Shown here: positions 32,628 to 41,418 of the stretch, in pieces
Layout of the letters: every line of letters starts with the position of its first letter
How positions within the stretch are numbered: the stretch's first letter is position 1
Assembly: GCF_001514195.1 (NCBI RefSeq)
Contig: NZ_KQ948740.1
Span: 310,001 to 374,000 of the forward strand
From: Streptomyces griseorubiginosus
Lineage (GTDB): Bacteria; Actinomycetota; Actinomycetes; Streptomycetales; Streptomycetaceae
Length of the DNA stretch: 64,000 nt
Direction of reading: 5' to 3'
Translations under genes and position numbers: made by a program
Notes under the pieces: model-generated
What the model was told of the DNA's origin: nothing
Databases searched by the model: none
Seen by the model: the letters and a program-made list of their open reading frames with translations, nothing else

Positions 32628-35600
32628 GCGGGACAGCTCCGCCGGTAGGTCACGTCGGGCAGGTGGCGGCTCCACTCCTCGGGGGTGAGGCCGCCACCGG
32701 CACGTCGGCACACGGTTGCGGCGGCTCGGTCCGGTCCGACGAGGTAGGTCCGCGGTGGTGTGTGGTCGCCCGCCGCGTGGAGGCTGTCGCCGTCCGCGCC
32801 GAAGGCCAGCGCCGTGACCGTGTCGCCCGGGGTCGGCAGGGGTGATCCGATGCGGCGCCGGGACGCCACGTCCCACAGCTGAAGGGTGCCCTCGTCGCCG
32901 GCGACGGCGAGGGTCCGGCCGTCGGGGGCGAAGGCCAGCGCCGAGACGTACTGGTAGGTGGTGGTCTCGGGGTCGGCGAGCACCCCGAGGCGCCGGTGCA
33001 GGCGACCGTCCCACAGCTCGACCCGGCCGGACCCGTCGCCGACCGCCAGGTACGTGCCGTCGGGGCTGAAGGCCAGCGCACTGCCGCCGCTGGGCAGGCG
33101 TCCGGCGGGCAGCCGGCTGCCCGAGGGGAGGCGGTAGGCCTCGCCTCCGGTGGTGACGACGAGGTCGCCGTCGGGGTGCAGGGCGACCGCTCCGCCGGTG
33201 CTGGCCAGGGTCAGGGTGGTCGTGCGCCGCTCCAGGTCCCGGATCCGGACGCTGCCGACCGAGGGGCTCGGCAGGTCGGTCAGCAGCAGGGAACGGTCGC
33301 CGGGGCCGAAGGCGAGGTGGGCCGGCGCGGTCCGGCCGAGGTCGGCCGTGGTCAGGACCGTGGACACACGGCGGTGCGGGACGTCGTAGAGCCAGAGGCG
33401 TGGCGGTGCGGGCCGCGCGTTCGACGACTCGATGCCGTAGGCGAGGGTGCGGCCGGTGGAGTCGAAGGCGAGGTGGGCGGCGCACCCGTACAGCTCCGCC
33501 GCCGGGTCCGGGACGCGGCACGGGGCCGTGCCGAGGTCGGCCAGGTACCGTCCCGTGGCGGTGAGGAGCCGGAAGCGGATGCGGGCGCCGTCGGGGTCCG
33601 GGCGGGCCGTGGCCAGGAGTGCGCCGTCCGGGCTGTAGGCCATGCCGATGGTCTGCGTGGTCGTCCAGTCGGGAGTGACCGCCTCGCCCAGGGCGAGGGT
33701 GTGCACGCTGGGACCCCAGGTGCCCTCGGGACCGCCGAGGTAGCGCAGGGTCCGGCGCGCGGGGTCGAGGCGGATGTCCTTGACGGTCTCGCCGGCGAGC
33801 CGGTGGCGGAAGACCGGGAAGACGGGGGTGGCCAGCCGCCAGACCAGGATCTCCTCGCCGTCGGAGGCGGCCATGAAGGCTCCGTCGGTACTGAACTGGG
33901 CGATCTTCAGACCGGGGTACTCGACGTCGGCGATCAGGCGGCCGGTGTCGATCCGCCAGGCCCGGAAGCCGGAGGGGCCGACGACGCCCAGGGCACGCCC
34001 GTCCGGACTGAAGGTGATCTGTTCCTGGAGGCACTGCCGGGCGGTCGTCCTGGGCAGCCAGGGGGCGCTGATCTCCCTGCGCGTCCCGACGTCCCACAGT
34101 CGGAGCCGGGCACCGGGGACGCACAGGGCGAGGCGGCGGTCGTCTGGGCTGACCGTCGCGTCGGGTGTGGACCGGTAGGTCTGGATCGAGGTGCGCCTGT
34201 CCTGTCGGAGTTCGGCCACGACGGCCATGAGCCGGGGCCAGCCGATGTCGCTGACGTCGACGCTCGCGGGGCGTTCGGGGTCCTCGACGTCCAGCAGTTT
34301 CCGGCGGGTGTGCGGGTCCCAGAGCTGGGTGTGGTCCCTCGTGCCCTGACGGTCGTAGACGACGAGGGTGCGGCCGCTGGGGCTCATCTCCACTCCGCCG
34401 TCGGCGTCCGTGAGGGGGGTGCGGTCCTGGCGGCCGGTGGCGAGGTCGCGGAGGGTGACGTGGGTGCCGTCGAAGACCGGGAGCCAGGTGGTGTCGCCGT
34501 GCGGGAAGCCCGCGTTCTCCATCGTCGAGCCGAGGCCGGGCTGCCGGCTCAGGTTCCGGTGGGTGCTCACGTCCCAGCGGGTCACCCGGTCGGTGCCGAC
34601 GCTGATCAGGGTGCGCCCGTCGGTGCTCAGACGGCGCATGGTCCGCTTGCCGCCGTCCGGATCGGTGAAGACGTCCTGCTCGCGCTGGTCGGCCGCCGCG
34701 AGGAGCGCGGACCGGGTCTCCGGAAGGTCGGCCACCCGCCATGCGGCCAGGCCCAGCCGCATCGAGGTGACCGGGTCGGACAGCCTGAGGCTCTCGGCCA
34801 CGCCGACGAGCCGACGGGCCTCCGCCTCCAGCCGGCGCCGTTCGCCCTCCTGGTTCTGCTGCCAGGCCACGAGTCCCGCGAGCAGGCAGAGGGTCACCAG
34901 CAGGGACAGGGCGCCGACCCGCCCGCGGCGACGGAACCGCTCACGCCGGCGTGCGTGTACGGCGGTCTGGAGGAACTCCCGCTCCAGCGGGGTGAGTTCC
35001 GCGGACCCGCCGCTGAAGTGCTCCTCGGCGGCGGCCAGTCGCCCTCCCCGGTACAGCGTGTCCGGGTCGCGCCCGGCAACCGCCCAGGTGCCGGCCGCCT
35101 CGGTGAGCAGGCGCTGGGCGCGCAGCCGTTCGCGGTCCTCGTCGATCCAGGTGCGCAGCCGGGGCCAGGCGGTGAGCACGGCCTCGTGGGCGAGGTCCAC
35201 GGTCTCGTCGTCGACGGTGATCAGCCGGGCGCGGGCGAGCCGTTCGAGAACGTGGGGAGTGTCGGGCCAGTCGGCGCCGGTGAGTTCGGCGCGGTCGGCG
35301 GGGCGCCGGGTGTCGGGGGTGCCCTGGCCGGGGGTGACCAGGCGCAGCAGGACACGGCGGGCGGTGTCGGCCTGCGCCGGGGTGAGGCTCGCGTGGAGTT
35401 CCTCGGCGGTGCGGGCGATGGCCCCGTGGATGCCCCCGGCCGCCTCATAGGCCGCTTCGGTGAGCGTCCGGCCGTGGCGTCGGCGCCAGGTCTCCAGCAG
35501 GGCGTGGGACAGCAGGGGCAGCCCGCCCGGCTCGTCCGCGAACTCGTCCAACAGCCGTGCCGTGAGGGCGCGTTCGACGACCAGGCCACCGAGGGCGGCG

Positions 35601-36397
35601 GGCCGGACGATGGTCTCTCGCAGTTCGTCTGGGCCCATGGGAGCGACCAGCAGCGTGGCGTCCTGGGCGGCCTCGGCGAGCCGGCGGTGGCGGGTGAGAT
35701 GGCCGTAGAAGTCGGCGCGTACGGCGATCACGACGCGGGTGCGCCGGCCGGCGGCGGGGAGGAGCAGGTCGAGGAAGCGGGAGCGTTCGTCCGGGTCGGT
35801 GCAGAGGGTGAAGAGTTCCTCGAACTGGTCGACCACGATCAGGGACGCCTCGGACGCCAGGGTGTGGCCGTGGGTCCGGACGGGGTGCGGTCCCGGCGAG
35901 ATCACCTGCGTCCGGCCGGCCGTCCTCGGGATCAGGCCGGCCCGGAGCAGGGAGGACTTGCCGCTGCCGGAGGGGCCGACGAGGACGACGACGGGGTGGT
36001 CGGTGACCATTGCGGCGAGCCGTTCGACCAGCCGGTCGCGGCCGAAGAACCGCTCGCGGTCACCGGTGTCGTACCGCGCCAGGCCGAGGTAGGGAGCCTG
36101 GCCCGGGTCGTCGGCGGCCCGCCGTTCCTCGGTCGCCTCCTGGGACGCCTGCTGCCAGCGCCGCTCCCAGTCGGCGGGGTCGCCGTCGCAGGCGGAGACG
36201 TAGGCGAGGGCGACCTGGAGCGAGGGGAGCCGGTCGCCTGCCGCGGCCTGGGCGAGGGTCGCCGGGGAGTAGTGGGCGCGTGCCGCCATGGCCCGGTAGG
36301 TGGGACCCCCGGCTTCCTGGCGTAACTTCCGCAGTTCGTGGGCGAATCGGGCGACAGGGCCCTCGGTCGGGTCCAGCGGTCGCTCGCGTCGCCCCAT
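32624..36397 (-). CDS. HTH-STAND NTPase-WD40 signalling protein
   Basis: The 1257-residue protein combines an N-terminal HTH (about 15-75: 'ELRKLRQEAGGPTYRAMAAR', 'HYSPATLAQAAAG'), a nSTAND1-type NTPase (P-loop GPSGSGKSS at 141-149, Walker B 'LIVVDQFEELF' near 186-196, then 'RADFYGHL'), a helical winged region, one transmembrane helix (about 494-512) and a WD40 beta-propeller (about 570-1230) with repeats such as 'LAFSPDGTYLAVGDGSGRVE' and 'LAFAPDGRTLAVAGDEGTLQ'. Such proteins occur widely in Streptomyces; STAND ATPases act as ligand-triggered oligomeric switches, some in phage defence. A membrane anchor between NTPase and propeller implies an outside sensor. GGGAGAG precedes the ATG. Confidence 0.9.
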   Translation of the reverse strand: MGRRERPLDPTEGPVARFAHELRKLRQEAGGPTYRAMAARAHYSPATLAQAAAGDRLPSLQVALAYVSACDGDPADWERRWQQASQEATEERRAADDPGQAPYLGLARYDTGDRERFFGRDRLVERLAAMVTDHPVVVLVGPSGSGKSSLLRAGLIPRTAGRTQVISPGPHPVRTHGHTLASEASLIVVDQFEELFTLCTDPDERSRFLDLLLPAAGRRTRVVIAVRADFYGHLTRHRRLAEAAQDATLLVAPMGPDELRETIVRPAALGGLVVERALTARLLDEFADEPGGLPLLSHALLETWRRRHGRTLTEAAYEAAGGIHGAIARTAEELHASLTPAQADTARRVLLRLVTPGQGTPDTRRPADRAELTGADWPDTPHVLERLARARLITVDDETVDLAHEAVLTAWPRLRTWIDEDRERLRAQRLLTEAAGTWAVAGRDPDTLYRGGRLAAAEEHFSGGSAELTPLEREFLQTAVHARRRERFRRRGRVGALSLLVTLCLLAGLVAWQQNQEGERRRLEAEARRLVGVAESLRLSDPVTSMRLGLAAWRVADLPETRSALLAAADQREQDVFTDPDGGKRTMRRLSTDGRTLISVGTDRVTRWDVSTHRNLSRQPGLGSTMENAGFPHGDTTWLPVFDGTHVTLRDLATGRQDRTPLTDADGGVEMSPSGRTLVVYDRQGTRDHTQLWDPHTRRKLLDVEDPERPASVDVSDIGWPRLMAVVAELRQDRRTSIQTYRSTPDATVSPDDRRLALCVPGARLRLWDVGTRREISAPWLPRTTARQCLQEQITFSPDGRALGVVGPSGFRAWRIDTGRLIADVEYPGLKIAQFSTDGAFMAASDGEEILVWRLATPVFPVFRHRLAGETVKDIRLDPARRTLRYLGGPEGTWGPSVHTLALGEAVTPDWTTTQTIGMAYSPDGALLATARPDPDGARIRFRLLTATGRYLADLGTAPCRVPDPAAELYGCAAHLAFDSTGRTLAYGIESSNARPAPPRLWLYDVPHRRVSTVLTTADLGRTAPAHLAFGPGDRSLLLTDLPSPSVGSVRIRDLERRTTTLTLASTGGAVALHPDGDLVVTTGGEAYRLPSGSRLPAGRLPSGGSALAFSPDGTYLAVGDGSGRVELWDGRLHRRLGVLADPETTTYQYVSALAFAPDGRTLAVAGDEGTLQLWDVASRRRIGSPLPTPGDTVTALAFGADGDSLHAAGDHTPPRTYLVGPDRAAATVCRRAGGGLTPEEWSRHLPDVTYRRSCPA

Positions 36398-36670
36398 GAC
36401 TCTCCCCTGCGTTCCCGTCGGCGCGGCCGGTGGCCGATCTTCGCACGCTAGGGACGGACGCCGGTGCGGGGCAAGGCAGTTCCGGCCGTGGGACAGAGGG
36501 GTGTAGCAGGAGGCCGGGAATTGTCTGGAGTGGTGAAAGGGGGCTGCCGGACAATTCCGCGGTCGCGAAGACTTGGATCACGGCACCCCGGGGCTTCGCC
36601 GAGGCGGGCGGAGCGGGGGATCCCGGGTGTGACCGTGCGGGGCCGGACGACCGACCGTGCCCGCGGGCGG

Positions 36671-36709
36671 CTCCGGAAGGCCAGGGACGGGGGAACTGGC
36701 CTTCCGGAG
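36671..36709. terminator. Strong bidirectional hairpin
   Basis: CTCCGGAAGGCCAG (36671-36684) and CTGGCCTTCCGGAG (36696-36709) are perfectly complementary 14-bp arms with an 11-base loop. Placed downstream of the 36794-37288 gene, it is a likely intrinsic terminator. The right arm runs into a 19-bp tandem repeat. The adjoining 36398-36670 stretch, upstream of the STAND gene, shows no clear signal. Confidence 0.7.
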
Positions 36710-36776
36710 CCCACGGCGACTTCCGGAGCCCACGGCGACTTCCGGATCCCACGGCGACTTCCGGATCCCACGGCGA
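36701..36776. repeat. Four 19-bp tandem repeats
   Basis: Units start at 36701, 36720, 36739 and 36758. Consensus is CTTCCGGA(G/T)CCCACGGCGA; the first two copies have G and the last two T at the variable place. The first copy includes the right arm of the adjacent hairpin, so the array seems to have grown out of it. No spacers are present. Confidence 0.95.
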
Positions 36777-36793
36777 CACCGCGCCGGAGGCGT

Positions 36794-37288
36794 TCAGCCC
36801 TGCTGGAACAGCTCCGCCGGCAGGGGCTTGAGAAGGGCGTACAGATCGTCCGTGATCGGGCGGTCCCAGGCGGCGATGGTCACCAGGACCTGGTCGCTGC
36901 GGTCGAACTGGACGCAGGAGATCCGGCTCTCGGAGAGCTTGAGGCGGCGCACGATCAGGAGGTTGTCGCCCTGCATCACCGGTACGTCCTCGGTGTCGGT
37001 GACGGTCACCTCCTCGTCGTTCTCCAGCGCGATCAGCAGCTGCGCCACCTCGAAGGGGACCTGGCCCTCGGGGACCTCACGCGCCGGGGAGCCCTCGGGG
37101 AGGTTGCCGATGATCATCGCGGGGCCGCGGCCGCCGAAGAGGTCGTAGCGCAGGAAGACGCCCTGGCAGGTGCCGTCGGGGGCGGGCAGCAGCCCGGCGC
37201 CGAGGTTGCCGGGCCAGTCGCCCGGGTCCATGGCCAGTACGTCGAAGTCTGGACCGGCGGGGGTGGCGCGACGGCGGAGGAACGACAT
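36794..37288 (-). CDS. Conserved hypothetical protein (164 aa)
   Basis: The 164-residue protein begins MSFLRRRATPAGPDFDVL and contains 'GDWPGNLGAGLLPAPDGTCQ', 'GRGPAMIIGNLPEG', an acidic segment with 'ENDEEVTVTDTEDVPVMQGD' and 'DQVLVTIAAWDRPITDDLY'. It is soluble, without signal peptide or known motif; I do not recognise a family beyond its occurrence in Streptomyces. Codon use is normal for the region. TACCAT lies 6 bases before the ATG at 37288 with no ribosome site, suggesting a leaderless transcript, and a strong hairpin terminator follows the stop by about 85 bases. It therefore looks like a monocistronic gene. Confidence 0.75.
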   Translation of the reverse strand: MSFLRRRATPAGPDFDVLAMDPGDWPGNLGAGLLPAPDGTCQGVFLRYDLFGGRGPAMIIGNLPEGSPAREVPEGQVPFEVAQLLIALENDEEVTVTDTEDVPVMQGDNLLIVRRLKLSESRISCVQFDRSDQVLVTIAAWDRPITDDLYALLKPLPAELFQQG

Positions 37289-37294
37289 GCGCCC

Positions 37295-37300
37295 ATGGTA
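37295..37300 (-). promoter_or_regulatory. -10 element of the 164-aa hypothetical gene (leaderless)
   Basis: On the minus strand TACCAT ends 6 bases before the ATG at 37288; the surrounding bases lack a ribosome site. The -35 region is not convincing. Confidence 0.35.
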
Positions 37301-37334
37301 ACGGGGTGTACAGGTTGTCGGGCGACTGCGGGTA

Positions 37335-37367
37335 GTGGGGGCTGGTCGCGCAGTTCCCCGCGCCCCT
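37335..37367. repeat. Streptomyces dispersed intergenic motif
   Basis: Read on the minus strand the stretch contains AGGGGCGCGGGGAACTGC followed by GCGACCAGCCCCCAC. From memory this sequence, with small changes, recurs in gaps between genes throughout many Streptomyces genomes. It abuts and slightly overlaps the stop codon of the broken LuxR-type gene. Confidence 0.5.
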
Positions 37368-40247
37368 AGGTGGGATCACTCACCGGTCGTAGACCAGTAC
37401 GGTCCGTCCCCAGCTTGCGGCAGACCGCTGACAGGAGACGGACCGCCGCCTGCTCGTCCGTGTTCAGTTCCTTCGCGATCTCGCTGTCCGTGTGGCCTCG
37501 CGCCGCCATGTCCGCCGCTCGGCGTTCGCGGGACGTCAGGGTGTCCGTCTCCGTGCTGTGCAGGCGGCGGGGGCGGAGACCGGCGGCGGTCAGTTCCTCG
37601 CGGGCGGTCTCGGTCAGTCCGTCGGCTCCGCACTGCACGGCGGTGTCCAGACCGCGGTAGAGGTTCTCCGCCGCCTCCCGGGCGCGGCCGGCGCGGCGGA
37701 GCTCAGCGCCCAGGGCACCAGCGCGCAGGCGAGTTCGTACGCGGCCGGGGAGCGTTCCAGGTGGCTGACCGACTCCTCCAGGAGCTTCACACGGGCCGAG
37801 CCGGGCACCACCTCGGCGGCCAGCCGCAGCGCCTGGCCGACCGCCGACGGGGCGCCGAACTGGCGGGCTCGCGCCACCGCTTCGAGAGCGGTGACGACCG
37901 CGCGGTCGGGGGCCTCCTGGCTCTCGGCGCGGGCGAGGTGGAGCTGCCACGGGCACCAGGAGGGGTTGCGGACGCCACGGGGTTCCAGGCGGCGGCCCGC
38001 CGCGGCCAGTTCGACGGCGGCCTCCTTGGTGAGCCCGCGGGCCAGGAGCAGTTCGCCGTACACGGTCTGGGCGTCGGGGAAGACCACTGCGGCCGGGAAG
38101 GGCGCCCCGAAGCAGTGGTCGTCGGCGACCTGGGCGGCCTCGGTGACCCGGCCGCGGGCGAGCAGGACCTCGATGAGGACGCCCAGGGCGTACCACTGGG
38201 CCGGGGTGCCGGGCCCGACGCGCTCGGCCAGGCGCAGTCCGGCGCGCACGAAGTCCTCGGCCTCGGCGAGACGGCCGCGGCGGTAGCGGACGTAGGCGAG
38301 CAGGGTGTAGGCGAAGGAGAGGTGGCCGCCTCGCCAGCCCTGGCGTTCGAAGTCGGCGATCCCGGCGGCGAAGAGTTCCTCGGTGCGACCGGGGCGGTCG
38401 GCGTAGGTGAAGGCGAGGGCGACCAGGACCGGAACCTCGAAGCCGCGGTCCGGCTCGGCCCAGCCGAGGCCCCCGGCGAGGGCCCGTTCGGCGTGGTGCA
38501 GGGCGATGTGGGCGGGCTCGCCGCGCAGGACGGCGTCCCAGGTGCGCAGGCCGATGATGTACCGCTCGGTGAGGTCGCGGCCGGTGAGGCGGTCGGCCAG
38601 GCGGGCCATGCGGCGGGAGCGGGAGGGGTGGTCGGGTTCGTCGGCGCGGAAGGCGTCCCACATGAACTGCTCGGCGACCATGCGCAGTTTGACCCGGGCG
38701 TCACCGGTGACCTTGATCTCGCGGGCCAGGGTGTCGGAGGCCTCGGCGAGCCGGTCGCTGTGGGCGAGGACCTGGGAGAGCCGGTAGACGATGCAGTGGC
38801 GCAGGTCGGGTGCGGTGATGGGCTCTTCGAGGGCGGCGCGCAGGAGGTTGACGGTGGTGGCCGGTTCGGTCAGCAGGGAGGCGCTGCCCAGTTCGTACAG
38901 GACGGCGGCGCGGTCCCGGAGGTCCGGGGGTTCGCGCAGGGCGCGGGCGAGATAGCGGCGGGCCGCGTCGGGGGCGCCGGAGCGGAGGGTCTCGGCGGCG
39001 GCGGCGCGCAGCTGCTGGACGACCCAGGGGTCGCCGTCGGGGTGGGTCTCCAGGAGGTGGCGGGCGGCCGCGGCGGCGCCCCGTCCGTCGTCGACCACGC
39101 ACCAGGCGGCCTGGCCGTGCAGCGCGACGCGGACGCCGGGCGGGATGGCCCGGTAGACGGCGGTGGCGATGAGCGGGTGGACGAACTCCAGGGACTCGAC
39201 GCCGGTGAGGATGCGGGCGCCGCGCAGCGCGTCGGCCGCGTCGGCGGCTTCCTCGTGGCCGAGTCCGGCGACGGCGGCCGCGAGGTGGGGGTGGATCTCG
39301 GTGCCGAGGACCGCGCAGGCCCAGGTGAAGCGGACCGTGGAGGTGCCGAGGCGTTCGATGCGGGCGATCAGTCCGCTGCCCTTGACGGCGGCCGCGAGAT
39401 CGCGGAGGAGGTGGGCGGCGTCCTCGGTCGGGGTGACCCCGCGGTCGCGGACCTTGGCGGTCAGCTCGACGGTCTCGAACGGGTTGCCTGCGGTGACGGC
39501 CCAGCACTCGCGGCAGAACGCGTCGTCGGCCCGGGTGCCGAGCGCCTCCCGTACGAGGCGGGCGACGGCGGCGGCGCTCAGCGGCTCCAGGTCCAGGGGG
39601 CGTCCCCCGGCACGGCCGGGCAGGGCCCTGAACGGCTCGGCGTGCTCGGGGAGTTCGTCGGGCCGGTAGGCGACCACGACGAGGATCGGGAGCTCTTCGG
39701 CGCGGGGGGCGAACGCGGCCAGCCAGCGCAGGGATTCGGGGTCGGCCCAGTGGGCGTCGTCGAGGACGAGCACCATCGGGGCGCGCAGGACGGCGAGATG
39801 GGTGAGCACCCAGTCGAGTCCGTCGCGCAGGCCCTGCGGGTCGGGCGGTGCTCCGTCGGTCGGGGCGCACAGGCCGAGGGCGGGCCCGACGATGTCGTAC
39901 CAACTGCCCAGCTGGGCGCGGAGATCCGCTTCGGCGGCGCCGGCGAACTGCGGCTGGAGGAGTTGCCGGGCGACGTGGAAGGCGACCCGCTGCTCCTGGT
40001 CGCCGCCGCGGGCGGCCAGCACGGTGCAGCCCAGGGCGGCGGCGCGGCGGCGGACCTCGGCGAGGAGGGTCGTCTTGCCGATGCCGGGGCGGCCGGCGAC
40101 CGCGAGCAGGGCTCCGCGGGCGCGTGCGTGCGGTTCGGCCCCGTCCGTGCGCAGCCCGGTGAGCTCTCCCAACGCCTCGTCCACAGCGGAGAGTTCGCTC
40201 TCCCGCTCCAGGAGAGTCCTTCTGCTCCGCGCACTGCGCTGCGTCAT
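37366..40247 (-). pseudogene. LuxR-family LAL regulator (ATPase + TPR + HTH) interrupted by a frameshift
   Basis: From ATG 40247 the protein begins 'LLERESELSAVDEALGEL' and has a P-loop (GRPGIGKTTLL), 'VLVLDDAHWADPESLRWLA' Walker B, and a long helical repeat region, the LAL/MalT layout. Near 37711-37720, after 'YELACALV', the frame slips: 'LGAELRRAGRAREAAENLY' and the C-terminal LuxR helix-turn-helix ('LTSRERRAADMAARGHTDSE', 'IAKELNTDEQAAVRLLSAVC') continue in another frame to the stop at 37366. One missing base (GTG-GCC-CTG reduced to GTGCCCTG) would explain it. As written, translation ends at 37614 and lacks the DNA-binding domain. Corrected length would be about 960 residues, normal for the family. 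Confidence 0.82.
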
Positions 40248-40370
40248 GGCGCACCCCCCGTCACGGTGCTGGACCCGCGCGGGGAGCGAGCGCAGACCGT
40301 GACCTACAGGCACCTCAGCGTACGCCTGCGGAGTGCCGCGCGAGCCCGACTCGACGCACTCCGGTCGGAG

Positions 40371-40961
40371 CTAGAAGAGGTGTTCGTACAGGACGGTGAG
40401 TCCGTAGACCAGTGCTCCGGCGGCGATCGCCGCGAGGAGGACGACCAGCGTCCTGGGGCCGAGCGAGAAGGTCTGGTCGGCGGCGTCGCGCACGATGACC
40501 ACGCCGTTGGTGACCGCGAACACGCCGATCAGCATCAGGGTCGCCCATCCGACGACCGCTCTGGGCCCCAGCGTCTCCATGCCGACATAGGGCTGGTCGC
40601 GCACGGCGACGGTGGAGCCGGCGCGGGCGTCGGCGTCGAGCACGGCGTTCACGGCGATCAACCGGCCGGTGGTGGACAGCAGTTCGCCACGGCATTCGGT
40701 GATCGGCTTGTTGTGGTCGCGCACGACTTCGCACGACTCGACGTGCAGCTCACCCGGGGTCCCGGACAGTCCGAGGGCGCCCGTCAGCATCAGACCGGCG
40801 TAACCGGTCAGGATCACGCCCGCGACGGCGATCACCAGTACGGCCACGGCCCTGCGCCATCGCTCACGCCGCCGCTCCCACCGGTCCCGGCGCCGCGTGT
40901 CCCGGAACGCCCGGAGCCGCTCGGCCCTCCTGAACCGTCGCCTGGCCGCCTTCGAGGTCAC
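40371..40961 (-). CDS. Small membrane protein, function unknown (196 aa)
   Basis: The product has a strongly basic N-terminal 36 residues (RRRFRRAERLRAFRDTRRR), a first membrane helix (about 38-60: 'AVAVLVIAVAGVILTGYAGL'), an extracytoplasmic loop of about 75 residues with two cysteines ('ESCEVVRDHNKPITECRGEL', possibly a disulfide), and two further helices (about 135-155 and 170-190). It starts with GTG at 40961, preceded by GGGGAGGGG. I do not recognise the family. It stands alone between the LAL regulator and a DUF397 gene on the same strand; nothing in the context indicates its job. Confidence 0.72.
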   Translation of the reverse strand: MTSKAARRRFRRAERLRAFRDTRRRDRWERRRERWRRAVAVLVIAVAGVILTGYAGLMLTGALGLSGTPGELHVESCEVVRDHNKPITECRGELLSTTGRLIAVNAVLDADARAGSTVAVRDQPYVGMETLGPRAVVGWATLMLIGVFAVTNGVVIVRDAADQTFSLGPRTLVVLLAAIAAGALVYGLTVLYEHLF

Positions 40962-41080
40962 GGCCCCTCCCCTTGCGCCGGGTCACGCCCTCCTGCCACG
41001 GACTGCCGGCGGGGTCGGTCGGGTCGTCGGCGACCCCGCCGCAGCTGTCGTACGGGCTCGCGCCGCCCGGCGGACGTCGC

Positions 41081-41323
41081 TCAGGTGAGGTCGAACTCGC
41101 CCTCCCGCGCCCCGGACACGAAGGCGCCCCACTCCGCCGGGGTGAAGATCAGGGAGGGGCTCTCGGGGCGGTCGCTGTTGCGCATCGCGATGAACCCCTC
41201 GACGAAGGCGATCTGGACATCCCCCAGACCACGGCTGCTCGAGTGCCAATCGGCGTTGCTCAGGTCCAGCTCCGGCTTGTCCCAGCCCATGAGCGGCTGC
41301 TGCTGGATGGTGGTCTCGGCCAC
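41081..41323 (-). CDS. DUF397-domain protein
   Basis: The 80-residue protein ends in a DUF397 domain: 'DWHSSSRGLGDVQIAFVEG', 'AMRNSDRPESPSLIFTPAEW' and 'GAFVSGAREGEFDL', all family hallmarks (W-x-x-S, F-T/S-x-x-E-W). DUF397 proteins act as small partners of BldB/AbaA-type and XRE helix-turn-helix regulators in Streptomyces development and antibiotic control. The usual neighbouring XRE gene is absent here, so this copy is an orphan. GGGAGGAG lies 7 bases before the GTG at 41323. Confidence 0.9.
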   Translation of the reverse strand: MAETTIQQQPLMGWDKPELDLSNADWHSSSRGLGDVQIAFVEGFIAMRNSDRPESPSLIFTPAEWGAFVSGAREGEFDLT

Positions 41324-41418
41324 GTCCGTGCTCCTCCCGATCGCTTCGTCCGCGGCCAGCCTAGCGATCGACTTCGGCCGCCGACAGGCCACGTGAGGGG
41401 GACCTTTGCGCGGGCATT

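Noticed and set aside
32996..36325. 1109-codon forward frame opposite the STAND-WD40 gene
   Set aside because: Gly/Ala/Val/Glu-rich antisense translation without motifs.
36701..36776. CRISPR-like array
   Set aside because: Repeats are head-to-tail 19-mers without spacers and no cas genes are present.
37614..40313. LAL regulator as a complete protein ending at 37614
   Set aside because: The last 30 residues are shadow-like and the LuxR domain continues in the adjacent frame, so the gene is treated as frameshifted.
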